The translations under genes were made by a program, and so were the position numbers. The notes under the pieces are model-generated. The model worked only from the letters and a program-made list of their open reading frames with translations. It searched no databases and was not told where the DNA came from. Shown piece after piece: positions 1-10,755 of a stretch of 64,000 nucleotides of DNA (position 1 is its first letter; each line of letters begins with the position of its first letter). This DNA comes from Rutstroemia sp. NJR-2017a BVV2 (taxonomy: Eukaryota > Ascomycota > Leotiomycetes > Helotiales > Rutstroemiaceae), in assembly GCA_002946415.1 (NCBI GenBank), contig NJPS01000043.1, positions 186,001 to 250,000 on the forward strand. The letters are read 5' to 3'.

Positions 1-778
1 AACAACAACACCGGACGAGTGTCAACCCCAGTTATCACCGCAAATCAACTAACCACACCATCCATCAGTTATCCACATTTCTAAATCACACTTACATATA
101 CTGTAGTACCGACACATACACACGCAAACCACTTTTCCCCCCACAGCCAGCCACCCCCGTACCATCCCTAACCCCAACTCTCAACAAGCCAAGAAACCAG
201 ACATGCAACAAAAAGCCCTCCAACGCCTTCCCTCCTAGTTCCCGTTGCGTTCCCACAGGGACTAAAAAACCGGTACATACACTTACTTGTAACCAACTGC
301 CTAACAGAGTTAGCGTGAGTTTTCGTTCGGCCCCGGGATGAAAACATGCTAGGCTAAAATTGGATCTGGGAGTGTGTCTTTTCGGATGTCCGGCTTTGGA
401 CTAATACTTCGTACTTGTAGAAAAATGGATATCTTGATGGGGATGAAGATATGCATGCAGATTCAGATGAGGAAGGGGAGGGTTGTGTAAAAGTTGAGGA
501 TGTGGTTTTGATTTGTTCGTTCAGTGTTACAATGTTCAACATTCCCGTGGACTTCGTTCGACGACCTTTGGTTGCGAAAACTACCTACGCAGTGAAGGTC
601 TACCCGGCAATGGTAACGCCTTGTATTTCCCAATATGCTGTCGTGTCTTTTTGTTTTCCCATTCCTTGCTCGTATATCATATTCCATATCATCATGCATC
701 AAACTCAGTCATGCCCTTTCCACGCCTGACTTCCTCACCGGGTTACACTTTCGTGCAGCTGACACATTTTCCCACTCT
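1..778. other. Leading gene-free stretch
   Basis: No convincing coding region is seen. The first 300 bases are rich in A and C, with CCAC/ACAC-like runs, and look like intergenic or untranslated sequence. Short overlapping open frames at 350-780 lie on both strands and show no recognisable protein. The right part probably holds the 3' UTR of the monooxygenase that ends at 779. Confidence 0.5.
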
Positions 779-2392
779 CTAGAAACTTGACCCAACATCA
801 TAATTATGCCTCCCATTCTCCCACCCTAAACTCCGTCTCAAGTTACCCTCCGCCTCCACCACCCTCCTCGGCAAGCGTGTGCCCACTCCGAAAAACACAA
901 ACACCGCCCACTTCCATCTAAACGGATTGATCCCAATACAAAAGACAAACCACCACACCAACTCCAGATACGTGAAGAAATCAAACGCGCCCGTGGGACT
1001 AAACCGCTTCAAGAACCTCGTCATATCAATCCATCTCTCCATCCAAAACGGGTTCGGCCTTGTCAACGGATCGGAAAGGAACATGAGGAGAATACGTGTG
1101 TAGATACCAATATGCCAGTTGCCGACTGCACCAATGGCGTTTACGTATGTGCAGTTGTTGCAGCACACGGAGGGATGCGAGGGAGGGAAGGTCTGTAAGT
1201 ACCAGTTGGGCGGGGAGTAGGGATCTTCGAATGTATCGTCGGGGAGGAAGTCGAGAGAGGGACGATGGAAACCGGTGGCCATGACGACGATATCTGCTTT
1301 GATTGTTTTCGAATGGCCAGGCCCTCCGGCTGGAACACCTTTGGCACGGACATTGAAACGAACGCCGTCTTCAGTGAACTCTTTGATATCACCGCGCAGC
1401 CACTCCGCTTTGCCTTCGCGGATCTTGTCCATAACGTCTGAGTTAACCATTGGTGTGCCGGTGAAGAGACCTTTATCCGTTGGAGCCAAATCCTGCAGAT
1501 CTCGATAGAATAACTTTCTCAGCAGCGTTTCCGGAATCCAAGACAAGAACGTTTCCTGCCCGAAGATGTTCAACGCAAGCAACATGTCCACAATCGCATT
1601 TCTGGGAATAATCCACTTATCACTTCTCGCAAGAATAGTCGTACTTGCCGCCTCCTCATGTGCCGCGAACTCCAAAGCCTCAACTGCACTTGCTCCCCCG
1701 CCAATAACGATGATCTTCTTCCCTTTCGCATCTTTCCCAGTAAGTTGACTCGAGTGATAGATCTCCCCCTTAAACTTGTCCATCCCGGAAATATGCGGCA
1801 TCTTGATATCACCACAAGTACCGACAGCAGCAATTACACCTTCGAAGCGACCTTCAGCCTCACTATTTACGATCCAACGGCCCTTTTCGTCTTGATATAC
1901 TTTCTCAACTTTCGTATCGAACTTAGTGCGCGATTCGAGGCCGTATCGTTTCCAGAGCTCGGTGATTTGAGAGACAATTTGTTGCTGATTCGGGTAGCCG
2001 CCTTTCCATTGAACGGAAGGATGGAATCGGTACATGATGGAGTGTATCTGCAAGCCGGATGTGTTGTTTACTCTCTACTGCAAGTCAGTACTGCAGGCTC
2101 TATATGGCTTGTAGCAATTGGTGTGGAAGAATCATACACTCCAGATCCCACCCAGTTGGCTCTTTGGCCCAGCCTCAAATATCTGTACATCGAAGCCATG
2201 GCCGACACAATGCGAAGCAGCGGAGACACCGGTCAACCCAGCACCGATAATCGCAATTTTCGGTCTGCTGAGTCTCTGACCTGGAACTGGTGGTGCGGGC
2301 GACAGGAACCTATCAATAAGCAATTGCCATATCTGGTAAATAAAGATGAAGGGATGAAGAATTGGGTTTTCAAGCTCCATCTTGATGGACAT
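779..2392 (-). CDS. Flavin-containing monooxygenase (FMO / Baeyer-Villiger-like)
   Basis: Predicted FAD- and NADPH-dependent monooxygenase of 516 aa. Exons are 2138-2392 and 779-2074; a 63-bp intron (2075-2137, GTATGA...TAG) joins GGIWS to RVNNTSGLQ, a junction typical of the family. The N-terminal FAD Rossmann motif GAGLTG lies near residues 50-55. An FKGEIYHSS segment resembles the FMO/BVMO fingerprint. A second dinucleotide-binding motif, GGGASA, is near residue 209 and an ATGF motif near residue 350. The C-terminal third has hydrophobic, aromatic-rich stretches that could sit on a membrane. ATG at 2392 is the first in frame. Substrate cannot be told from sequence; it may be N-, S- or ketone-oxidising. 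It stands alone, with no biosynthetic cluster around it. Confidence 0.85.
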
Positions 2393-2735
2393 GAAGCGTC
2401 AGCCAAACGCAGTAGAGAATTGATAATTGCACAATCAATTGACACTAAGCGCAAATTTTTGGGGAGATGCTGGAATGCTTGAAGCTATATACGAGAAAAG
2501 AAGAACAGAGCTGGATGTGCGGTTCCGCGATGTGACGTATGTCTACTTAGGCATGGAGAAGCTTAAGGCTAAAAATGGGCCAACCCGCAGGCTTTAGCAT
2601 GTGATTGCGGGCTTCCCCCCTTGCTGATCCTCGGTACTTGCGGGGATATGCCGATTTAAAACACAAACTGTTGGAGACGGCAGGAATGAATGGCATTCAT
2701 CACACAATGCTATACTCCCATCGTACGAGTGGCAT

Positions 2736-2868
2736 ACCGTGACTTATGATGTGTGATCTGTCGGTTTCGACCAGCTTCGCAAGTTCTGCTCGATAGCTCC
2801 CAGACTTGAGCAGATTGACTGTTCCCGCCGCTGTATTTCCCCTAACGAGAGTTGATCCAGAGATTGAT
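2736..2868 (-). pseudogene. Relic of an unidentified protein family, left copy
   Basis: Minus-strand translation gives GNTAAGTVNLLKSGSY followed by RAELAKLVETD. This matches, at protein and DNA level, the C-terminal part of the fragment at 7848-8069, which reads NTQAGTVNLLKS. No start or full-length frame is present. It looks like the decayed end of a gene of the same family as the right-hand copy. I do not recognise the family with certainty. Boundaries are approximate. Confidence 0.5.
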
Positions 2869-2874
2869 CGCTAA

Positions 2875-3066
2875 GACGTAAGGTATACAGCGAGAAGTGA
2901 TGTTGATGCGTGGGATCATAGGCAGTTTGATGCGCAAAGACGCGCAGGAGCCCCAGTATGCTTACAATTAGTTAGCAAAAGATTAGAAGACGAGAAAGTA
3001 GTCCAAGCGGTAGACGAAATCTGCAATGCTGCTGGCTTACCGTTCATTGACTGTCTTGGACAATAG
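2875..3066 (+). pseudogene. Amidase-like 3' remnant
   Basis: A short plus-strand frame, bounded upstream by a stop near 2872 and ending in TAG at about 3066, reads DAWDHRQFDAQRRAGAPVCL and continues QLVSKRLEDEKVVQA...GLPF. This resembles the last 50 residues of fungal amidases (amidase-signature family), where a GAPV-LQLVG segment precedes a final helix. Nothing of the catalytic Ser-Ser-Lys region is visible upstream, so it is a 3' relic. The call rests on motif resemblance only. Confidence 0.45.
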
Positions 3067-3194
3067 AACAATGTAACTGAAGTCTGCATAGGATATTGCG
3101 ACTTTAAGTCCAGGCTCAACGCGCACCATCAACAAACCACTTACATCGAGTGATACTAAGTTCCTATGCATATACGCTTCCAGCATCGGTGTCG

Positions 3195-4312
3195 CTATGA
3201 TGGATGGAATGCTTTGTATGCTTGCAAGGCACCTTCGATAGATTGAACCATCCCAAAGAATACAGTCAAAACAAGTACCAAGATTGCTACCCAGAATGTG
3301 TACCATTGTACTCTTTTTCTCCTATCATACCACCATTGTGATAAAGAACTAGGTTCCGCCTCGTCGAAGAGCTCTTTCAAGATGCAAAGCCTCTCTCCCC
3401 AGAATTTGAACTTCTCGATTTGTCGGTCTTCTGCTCTCAGCCGACCGCATCTGATTGCTTTGCTATCTAGCCGTTGGCGGGCGCTGATCTTCTTGAACCA
3501 TGTCTTGCATAGTTCATCGTTTTGTGGCAGCAGTAATGCTAACGTCCGAAGAGTCTCTCCTATGAAATCTGGAGGGAATACAAGGCTAGTTGCATTAGCT
3601 ATGACTCCATAGAAATCTTTGTTTGGACGCACTTGTTGTGTTGGTACTCTAGAAAAGATGCATGGTGAAATAGCGCCACCTTCTTGTCACCATCCATCAA
3701 CTTGAGATGATCTTTCATGTTCGAGGTCCATTCTATCTCAATCCCTGATATGCGGCCAAGGTTTCTAGCGTTAAAGATTTTCTCCAGTTTTACTTTGTAC
3801 TGTCTTGCAGGTGGCTCGAGAAACTGGCTTAAGAAGTGACGAAGCGAGTCGGACATCCATCTTGGATCATGTTGACCCTTAAATCCATGCTTAAGATCAC
3901 CAAAATCCATCATCAGAAACAATCGTGCGGCTAGATCAATGGTTCCGTCGGTCATTTCTCTTCCATCGCTGCCCTGTCGCCGAGCTGGCAATTTGGCCAT
4001 TAACTTTTGAAAAATGTCATTTCGGTGTAGATTGTCCTTGAAATGCTGCGATACTTCAATGATATCACGGTGCTCCCTTGCGGAAGTATGTCTTCCTGCA
4101 TCATGTAAGGCCTGGTTACATTGTTCCGCATAGTATCTGAAGTATATCTCATGATCAAGGCTGTCGGTCTCAGATTGAAATTGTGTCAGGCTAAGATTGA
4201 GGTTCCAGAGCTGATTCATGATAGAACATTTTTCTTGGAGACTTAGAGGGTTCTCTGGTGATATCTTGATTGAACCATCTAGGTGGTCTGAAACAGGAGT
4301 TTGGGTTGACAT
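3195..4312 (-). CDS. Hypothetical protein with C-terminal transmembrane anchor
   Basis: Predicted 356-aa protein. Exons are 3633-4312 and 3195-3585. The two open frames look frameshifted, but a 47-bp intron (3586-3632, GTGCGT, GCTAATG branch site, TAG) restores a single frame and joins EYQHN to NLVFPPDF. The N-terminal 300 residues are soluble, helix-rich and polar. The end has a basic stretch (WWYDRRKRVQW), one hydrophobic segment (YTFWVAILVLVLTVFFGMV) and a short tail, so a single-pass, C-terminally anchored protein is likely. ATG at 4312 was chosen; an in-frame ATG at 4408 would add 32 polar residues. It is divergent from the HET/protease gene at 4645 across 332 bp, so the two may be co-regulated. 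No known domain recognised. Confidence 0.7.
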
Positions 4313-4644
4313 TTTATAGAATATGTGCACAAATTTTGCAATTTTCTTACGCAATGAGCATGAAGGCCTCTTATGGAATTTGAGATGCGGCGCAGACTCG
4401 CACTGCATATGCCGCTTATCATATATTTGATATATGCTTTCTGCTATTGGTAAAGCTATATCAGGCTGTAGTACTGCGTAGGGTTACACTGCGACCAAAC
4501 TTGCATCTCAGATCTGCTCACTAGAACCCCGCTTTCACTTTCACAGCCTTCCATTATTTCAACACTGCGTTTGACAGCTGAGTGAGAAAGCATTTTAAGA
4601 ATCGCGGATTGTTACGCTAATTCGATTGATTATTCAACTGGTAC
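4313..4644. promoter_or_regulatory. Shared divergent promoter region
   Basis: These 332 bp separate the start codons of the membrane-anchored hypothetical gene (-) and the HET/protease gene (+), so both promoters must lie here. The region is AT-rich and has no coding potential, apart from the possible 32-codon N-terminal extension of the minus gene between 4313 and 4408. No specific binding site was identified. Confidence 0.5.
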
Positions 4645-7397
4645 ATGATGGCCGGGCTCGGTTCAGGGCAATGGCGCCAGAAAGTGGAAGACAATCATTG
4701 GCCGGATGCACAGAAGTCTATTGGAATGTTCTATCGCAAGTTCGGCCGCGAAAGCTGTTGGGAGGCCATAGGCCCGGCTCGAGAGGTATTCAAGCAAATA
4801 TCTGAAGAGATCAAGATCTATCTCGAGAAGAACAGTGAACCAGTTCCGTATCCTGGCGTCACTTGGACTATTTACATGATAGGCCGATCAATGGACACAG
4901 CACGGCCAACATTATTATTCTGTTTCAAGATATCAAAGGTTAGGAAGCAAATACGGGATCAGATCAAACAGAGTGGAATCTTGAACAGCTATCCTGGTGT
5001 ACGCATTGGAGACGCTGATCGACCGCCTGACTTTGATTACGTTATTGACCTGTCTTTGGTCAAACCTGATGAAGTTTTTCCAGTCGATTCTACTACAAAT
5101 GAGCAGCGAAACTATTCACTTCTGCAAGGCTATCAATACTCGTCTCTCAATTCGGTGGACAGCAACTTTCGCCTACTCAAAATTCACAAACGAGAAGAAT
5201 CACAAATATCATGCCGTTTGATCTCTGCATCACTCGAAAATCCACCTCCTTACATCGCAATATTAGGAGAGTTTGCAGTTACCTCCTACCATCATACCAA
5301 GATATCCTTGAGAGTGGACGACAAATCATACGATGTTCCTATCGAAATCGCCCATATTTTGGAACGTTTTTCAAGCCAATCTGATCAAACTATGGCTTTA
5401 TGGATTGATGCACTATGTATTAATCACAACAACCCTGAAGCGCTTTCAAAGGAGCTTGAAATTGTTCCCAAGGTTCATTTGAAGGCTACAAAATCTCTAC
5501 CACCTTGTGATATGGAGTCTGGCGCAAACGATGCAGTTGTATATCGACAGACAAATGACTTGGATATCGCAAGCAACATTTTCGTTTGCAAGTATGTCCG
5601 AAACGTATTCACCTTGTGGAAAGCAACAGCTGGAGGAATGTTTTCTTGGCAGGGAATAACCTATTTAACAACAATTGCACACGGATTTCCGGGTTCCGAG
5701 ACAGTCTCAACCATGCCAGATGCTAGAGGAGAGCTTCTCCAGGATCACGCAGAATCCCACGAAGACAGTGATGAGAATAGATCAGAATATAGTATTGCAG
5801 ACGATTCGAATTTCGATGTAGACGACGAACAACTAATGGATACGACGAGCAGAGGGAGCTGGACACCACAGATGATGCACTCGATCAACTCAGATGAAAC
5901 CACAGCATCTACAGAAAACTCAGGCCAGACCCAACATGAGGCATCGTCAGATATAGTAATACACACTGTCGGCCAAGGTATGATCATTTCCCAGGCAGAA
6001 TCTTTGTTGGGCCATGACCATCCTGATATACTGAAAGCGAGTCCCACAACTGCATCCCTAAGTAAACGCATATATGCTGGGGATTTAGTACATCCTGCAC
6101 TGCATCTCTTACCGATAGGCAGGTTTATTGAATCAGGATTGAGCAGCGAGTGCCTTGATTATAATTTAATTCAGGTCAAACCATCACTTTCTCGACGATT
6201 TAATCAGATCACCCTAGATCTAGACTACAAAACCACAATAATCTATCCTCATAGGGTTGCTGGAACATTGCTAGATACCAACGTTCTCGCAGTAACTGGC
6301 TCGACTGGCGTCATGACAGGCCGACTTTGTGGAACACCAACTTTCGTGCAAGTTAATGCTCGCTCACAGGAACTTTGGACTGTACGGCTGAATGGTCAAC
6401 TGCAACTCGGGGATAGTGGTTCCCTGGTTGTTGACGTTGAAAATGGAAACATTCTAGGTCACGTTATTTCTGGCAGTCCTGGCACTGGGGTAGCCTACAT
6501 CGTTCCTATGTATCAAATTCTAGACGATATTAGCAAGAGACTTCGCTTTGATCTCGAAGTTTCTACCAGACAACAAGTTGGGAATTTGTCCATGAAACAG
6601 CATGGCGCCACCTCACAGGTCACAGATTCCGACGTCCAAAATGGGAGAAATATCCTAGATTTTTTTACTTTCTCGAATTCAACGGCAACAGCAAATTCTC
6701 GGGGATTCTATGAATCTAGGAGACGGGATGATTCTAGCACGCTAGTGAATAGCAACAGATCCCAGATTACCCCTGTTGAGAGGAAAACTCTCCCAGAGCA
6801 GCAGCCTAGCGAACCAGCCTCCGATGAAATCAAGAACCATCGAGCAAGAGAGTTATATGATCTCGCTAGTTCCAAGATGCGACAGCTGATCTACAAATTA
6901 CCTATCTTCGCGCATAAGAAAAATTCTCAATCAGTGAGACAGACCACTTCACCCATTACGAAAGTAAATTCATGCGGTCAAGCTGACATTATATCTAGCT
7001 GAAGGTTGAAGATTTTTCCAGCCTATGGTTGTCGGACGTTTTCGTACTGGCCCATAGGAAAGGCGAAAATGATCACCCAATTCCAAAAGTAGCTATGTGT
7101 ACGATTGATACAGGAAACATGCTTGGAAACCTAGTTTCAAGAGAATTCGCGGTACAAGAACTTGGACTTTTAGATTCTGACTTTCGGGTTTTGAGTGAAC
7201 ACGAGCGTAGGGGAACTTTAGGAATCGCAGGGCAGAGAAATGTGCCGGAAAGCGCAGTTTATCTCACCTGGTATCATAAACAAGGTGCCAGAATATTGCA
7301 CAACATGCGCTTTCTTGTCGTACCCAGCCTCCAAGCAGACCTTGTGCTTGGGGCCTCATCGATCTCTAAACACCGTTTACTCGAAGAGCACATGTAA
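4645..7397 (+). CDS. HET-like / trypsin-like protease / retropepsin-like fusion protein
   Basis: Predicted 895-aa multidomain protein. Exon 1 is 4645-6933. A 65-bp phase-0 intron (6934-6998, GTGAGA...GCTGACA...TAG) leads into 6999-7397 and bypasses the TGA at 7000. Residues 1-165 form a conserved-looking helical region of unknown function. Residues 174-260 match the start of a HET domain (NFRLLKI... and LWIDALCINH near 252-261), but the rest of HET is short or missing. Residues about 310-640 look like a trypsin-fold protease: His346 in TIAHGF, Asp505 in LDYNLIQV and Ser591 in LGDSGSLVV form a plausible triad. A low-complexity acidic linker lies near residues 370-440. The last 130 residues hold an aspartic protease-like unit, with Asp800 in TIDTG and a late LVLGASSI. 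HET domains trigger incompatibility cell death; the protease roles are inferred. Confidence 0.75.
6934..6998 (+). other. Inferred intron linking the retropepsin-like exon
   Basis: This phase-0 intron (GTGAGA donor, GCTGACA branch site 15-20 bp before a TCTAG acceptor) joins residue 763 to a frame that opens with LKVEDFSSLWLSDVFVLAH. A competing donor at GTAAAT would give only 35 bp, which is below the usual fungal minimum. Without splicing, the first frame stops at 7002 and the DTG domain has no ATG of its own at its beginning. Confidence 0.6.
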
Positions 7398-7847
7398 AGA
7401 TGACCTCTTGTTGAAGAGCAACATAACAGATAGCGTCAAATACATTATATCTTCATCCAATACAGACCGGCACAGATGGAAGGATGTCAATGTCATCATT
7501 ATCGATCCACAACAGAACTCAGGATTGGATCTAGGAGAGAATTTCAAATCTCTATTTCAAGATCTGAGTTTCTGTTGTACTGCTCACTTGTATAATTTCT
7601 TACTTTTGAGCATCAACTTCTTCTTAATCATGGTAACTTAGCAGCAGGGATACCAAAACATACACTAGAGGTTGAGGCAACCACCAGTTGCGACGTCCAG
7701 TTTAAGAATGGTGACGAGATAGTGTTTTTCCTAGAATCTGGGCAGATATTCTGCACATTTCGTTCTCGTCGTCGAGGAAATGGAGTATAGAGTGTTGTTG
7801 AAGTTGGAGATTGCTGTCCATTCTTGCAGTATTTTGAAGAACCTCAA
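7398..7847. other. Gene-free stretch after the HET/protease gene
   Basis: No gene is seen. An open frame that overlaps the end of the DTG domain in another phase runs to 7641 but shows nothing recognisable. Most of this is probably 3' UTR and decayed sequence. Confidence 0.4.
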
Positions 7848-8069
7848 TCAACTTAAGATCCGGGATTTGAGCAGATTGACTGTCCCAGCTTGGGTATTAT
7901 GGTCAAGTATATCGGGAATGTCTAGCATCCTCTGATCAAAACTCTTCAGCAACGGAGATGAATGCCGAAGTTCAGCTGCATGCAACGTATCACACAATCT
8001 CATGAGAAAGAGACGTAGCCGTCCGCGCTGAAGCCCAGGAACTACCTTGGGCGATGTTGTCAAGAACAC
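7848..8069 (-). pseudogene. Relic of the same unidentified family, right copy
   Basis: A 73-codon minus-strand frame without an ATG includes ELRHSSPLLKSFDQRMLDIP, then DILDHNTQAGTVNLLKSR, and ends early with ILS and a stop. The NT-AGTVNLLKS block recurs at 2736-2868 on the same strand, with about 24 of 30 bases identical over the core. The left copy reads on past the point where this one stops, so this copy is truncated at both ends. It has the look of a C-terminal fragment of a larger fungal gene family that I cannot name. Confidence 0.5.
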
Positions 8070-8669
8070 TATACTTAGGTCCCCAAAGAGCAGTCATGAA
8101 TCTATCCAGAGGGTATGGAATCCAGAGCAGAATGACATTGGAATCCTCATCGCCGACCAGCAGAGCATATTAGGAAATAATGCGAAAAGAAATTGGCATC
8201 TTCAAAAATATCATTTGATATTCCTCAACTCCCAGCTCATCCCATCGTATGAAGTTAAATGAATACCCGTACTTCTAGATATAGACACCACATCATAATC
8301 GCCATTCCATGCCAAGTATTAAAAACACATTGCGCTAATAAGCCAATCCCTCGACTCCCAGCGTCTGGTAAGCGGGAGCAGGTCGTAATTGAGAATCCAT
8401 CGGCGCTTCCATCGCTAATTATGTGCACTTAATTTCTCCATGATCCTTCCCGTTGTCGCCAAAAATGTTTTCGCATGAGATGTCTCTCTCCTACTCGCTT
8501 GCGATCCTTTTCCCCGCATTCTTTTCTTAGATGTCTGTAGGAGTTTGCGGAAATTGCTCTCATGCTAGAAGAGGCCTGTCTGTACGAAAGCCAAAAGCTT
8601 GGCTTCTTCAATCATATCGTATCAGATGGATGAACTGCCATCCCATCTGCATCACTGTCCACAGATTGA
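8070..8669. other. Gene-free stretch left of EMC6
   Basis: Only short unconvincing frames on both strands. The right end contains the 3' UTR of EMC6. No repeat or RNA gene was recognised. Confidence 0.4.
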
Positions 8670-9220
8670 TTATGCTCTAACCAACCCATAGAACAGTGTC
8701 CATGTTAACACAAACCCACTCAATCCTTCCACTAAACCACCGGTCCAAAACTCCCAGCTTCCTCTGAAGTATCTATCCCTGGTATTATCCTTGCCCACGT
8801 TTGGTTGTATGCGGAATACATATACGAGCGCACTCGTGAGTAGAGTGAAGAACAGATAGAAGAGGAACCCGGGGTAGGATTCCAGGCCGAGAATACCTGC
8901 GCCGACGCCAAAAAGTGAGGCGGTCAAGTTGTGGAGAGTCGTGAGTGTCTAGGAATAATAGAGAGGAGTCAGTCTTTGGTATGTGCACTATTGATGGGGC
9001 TGTGCGGGGAGTGCATGGTTTGTGAGTAGCATTATGCAGTATGGGGAGTTGGTGATGAAGATGTCTATTGAACATCTGCAGACGCCGAATTGGGCATTGT
9101 TCGGGTCAAATGAGTATATGTGCGGTTCGAAGTCAAGCTTTCGAGGTCACGAACCTTCGCATTGTGCATGACGGACTCTTGCACGATGGGGCTTATCTGC
9201 ATTTCCCGTTCCGTAAGCAT
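8670..9220 (-). CDS. EMC6: ER membrane protein complex subunit 6
   Basis: Predicted 114-aa EMC6, a core membrane subunit of the ER membrane complex that inserts tail-anchored and multipass proteins. Exons are 9155-9220 and 8670-8948, separated by a 206-bp intron (8949-9154, GTTCGT...CTAG) that is longer than the first exon. Exon 1 reads MLTEREMQISPIVQESVMHN; exon 2 continues TLTTLHNLTASLFGVGAGIL, which is how fungal EMC6 proteins begin. Hydrophobic segments at ASLFGVGAGILGL, GFLFYLFFTLLTSALVYVF and GFVLTWTLFYGLV fit its three membrane helices. The length matches the family (about 110 aa). The first exon lies outside the continuous open frame, so automated calling could miss it. Confidence 0.88.
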
Positions 9221-10755
9221 GATGACGAGAGTGAACTGGATGTGTGACTACTATAAGCCAAGGAATACGAGAGTCTGCGAAGCTATAGTAGGGAACGGAA
9301 CTCGATTGCGACGTGGTGGTAGCGTTGAGCTGTGAATTCGTATATCAATTGGGTAACGAAGCTGGCTATTACGGCGCGATTACAATAATCATTCGCATAT
9401 ACACAAGGCTGAAAGCCTCAAAACTAAGGCCTAAAGGGAGAAAGTGTCTAAGTGCTAGCTTCAAGTGGCCCCTTGTCAAGCGAGTCCATTAATCAGCCAT
9501 ACCCAAGACTCGGTTTACTTCACCGGCTCCTCCGGAAAAGGTAGAAACCTTAACCTTCAAGCAAGATTCTTACTTACGCCGCATCTTGCCAGATCTTTCC
9601 TGCAGGCTCCGGGCCGAGTGGCACAACATACGAGCATGATGAATGATATCATTGCCATTGCCGAACCCCATTAATCAAATCACGACCTATCCAATCCACT
9701 ACTCAAATCCCGCTTTCTGATCCTTTACAGCCGCAGCAGTGAAGTAACTTCTCACCTCATTCTCATTTTACCAGCCTCATGTGGCAATGTCTCCCCTTCC
9801 GTTGCCTATCTCGGTCTGATCCGACGTGTGCGGTTACTCCTGCTTAGCTGGCCTGAATATTCTTATTCAGCGGAAATGAGAGCGCTAAAACGGGGTAGTA
9901 AGCGCAACAGCCGTTCAGTGACGGTTGTCAACTTCTTATTGGTCTGCAGAGATCGGCGACTTGGGATCTGAAGTGGATGATATCCCTGTCTTGCTGAAGT
10001 CCCGCAGTTAAGGTTTTGGGGACTGGCTGTAGGGCTGATCCTCATTGCTGGGTCTAGGAATCCATCCTGCGTTGGTGTCTCGGAATTTATATCAACGGCA
10101 TCGGCAATGGCAAGGATCGCAGTGATATTGCCCGGTAGGTGATAATAATGGATGTTGGTTGGGGAGCGGAAAATAGTTACAATGAAATTACATCTTCTTG
10201 ACAATGACGACGATGATGATGAAGGTAGCTGGTTTAATGAATTGCAGTTTGAAGTTGAAGGTTTTATGCTATATACATCTCCAAAATCCTTCCCGCGCTA
10301 TTTCTGTCGCCGGGAGCTATTCCTGGCGTTTCGGAAGGAATCGAGGGGAATTAAACATCACGTGAGCTACTTCAACATCGCATTCTTGCAAGTGGTTTGC
10401 GGATATAATTTCTGAAATGAATTTTGATATCTAGCTAAGCTGCTATGATACAGGCCCGCTGTTTCATCTTCCAAGATCCACCTAGGTAACAAGTATGATT
10501 CTATTTTTTTTTCTTTGCTTTTTATATTGTAATGGAATAAAATTTGGTGTAAAGACAAGTAGTGAGAAGAGAAATGTGAAGAAGAATGCAAAAAATAATC
10601 GCCCGAAGAGATCTAGTCGTAACTCGTACATGGAGATCAGAAACTGAGGAAGAAGAACCAATGATATGCCGTCCAATGCAGTTTCGCCGTCGCTATGCTC
10701 GTAAATCTGTTATACACGCTAAAGTGCTGAAAACAATCACATCGCAGCAAGAAAA
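9221..10755. other. Gene-free stretch between EMC6 and a hypothetical gene
   Basis: No frame here resembles a protein I know. A short GAC/GAT run lies near 10205-10221. The left part must hold the EMC6 promoter, and the last few hundred bases the 3' UTR of the gene ending at 10756. Confidence 0.45.

Noticed and set aside
3586..3632. Apparent frameshift in the membrane-anchored hypothetical gene
   Set aside because: A 47-bp GT-AG intron with a branch-like GCTAATG restores one frame and gives a sensible join, so the gene is probably intact.
7000..7002. TGA as true end of the HET/protease protein, with the DTG frame as a separate gene
   Set aside because: The DTG frame has no ATG at its start, and a well-formed phase-0 intron links it to the upstream frame.
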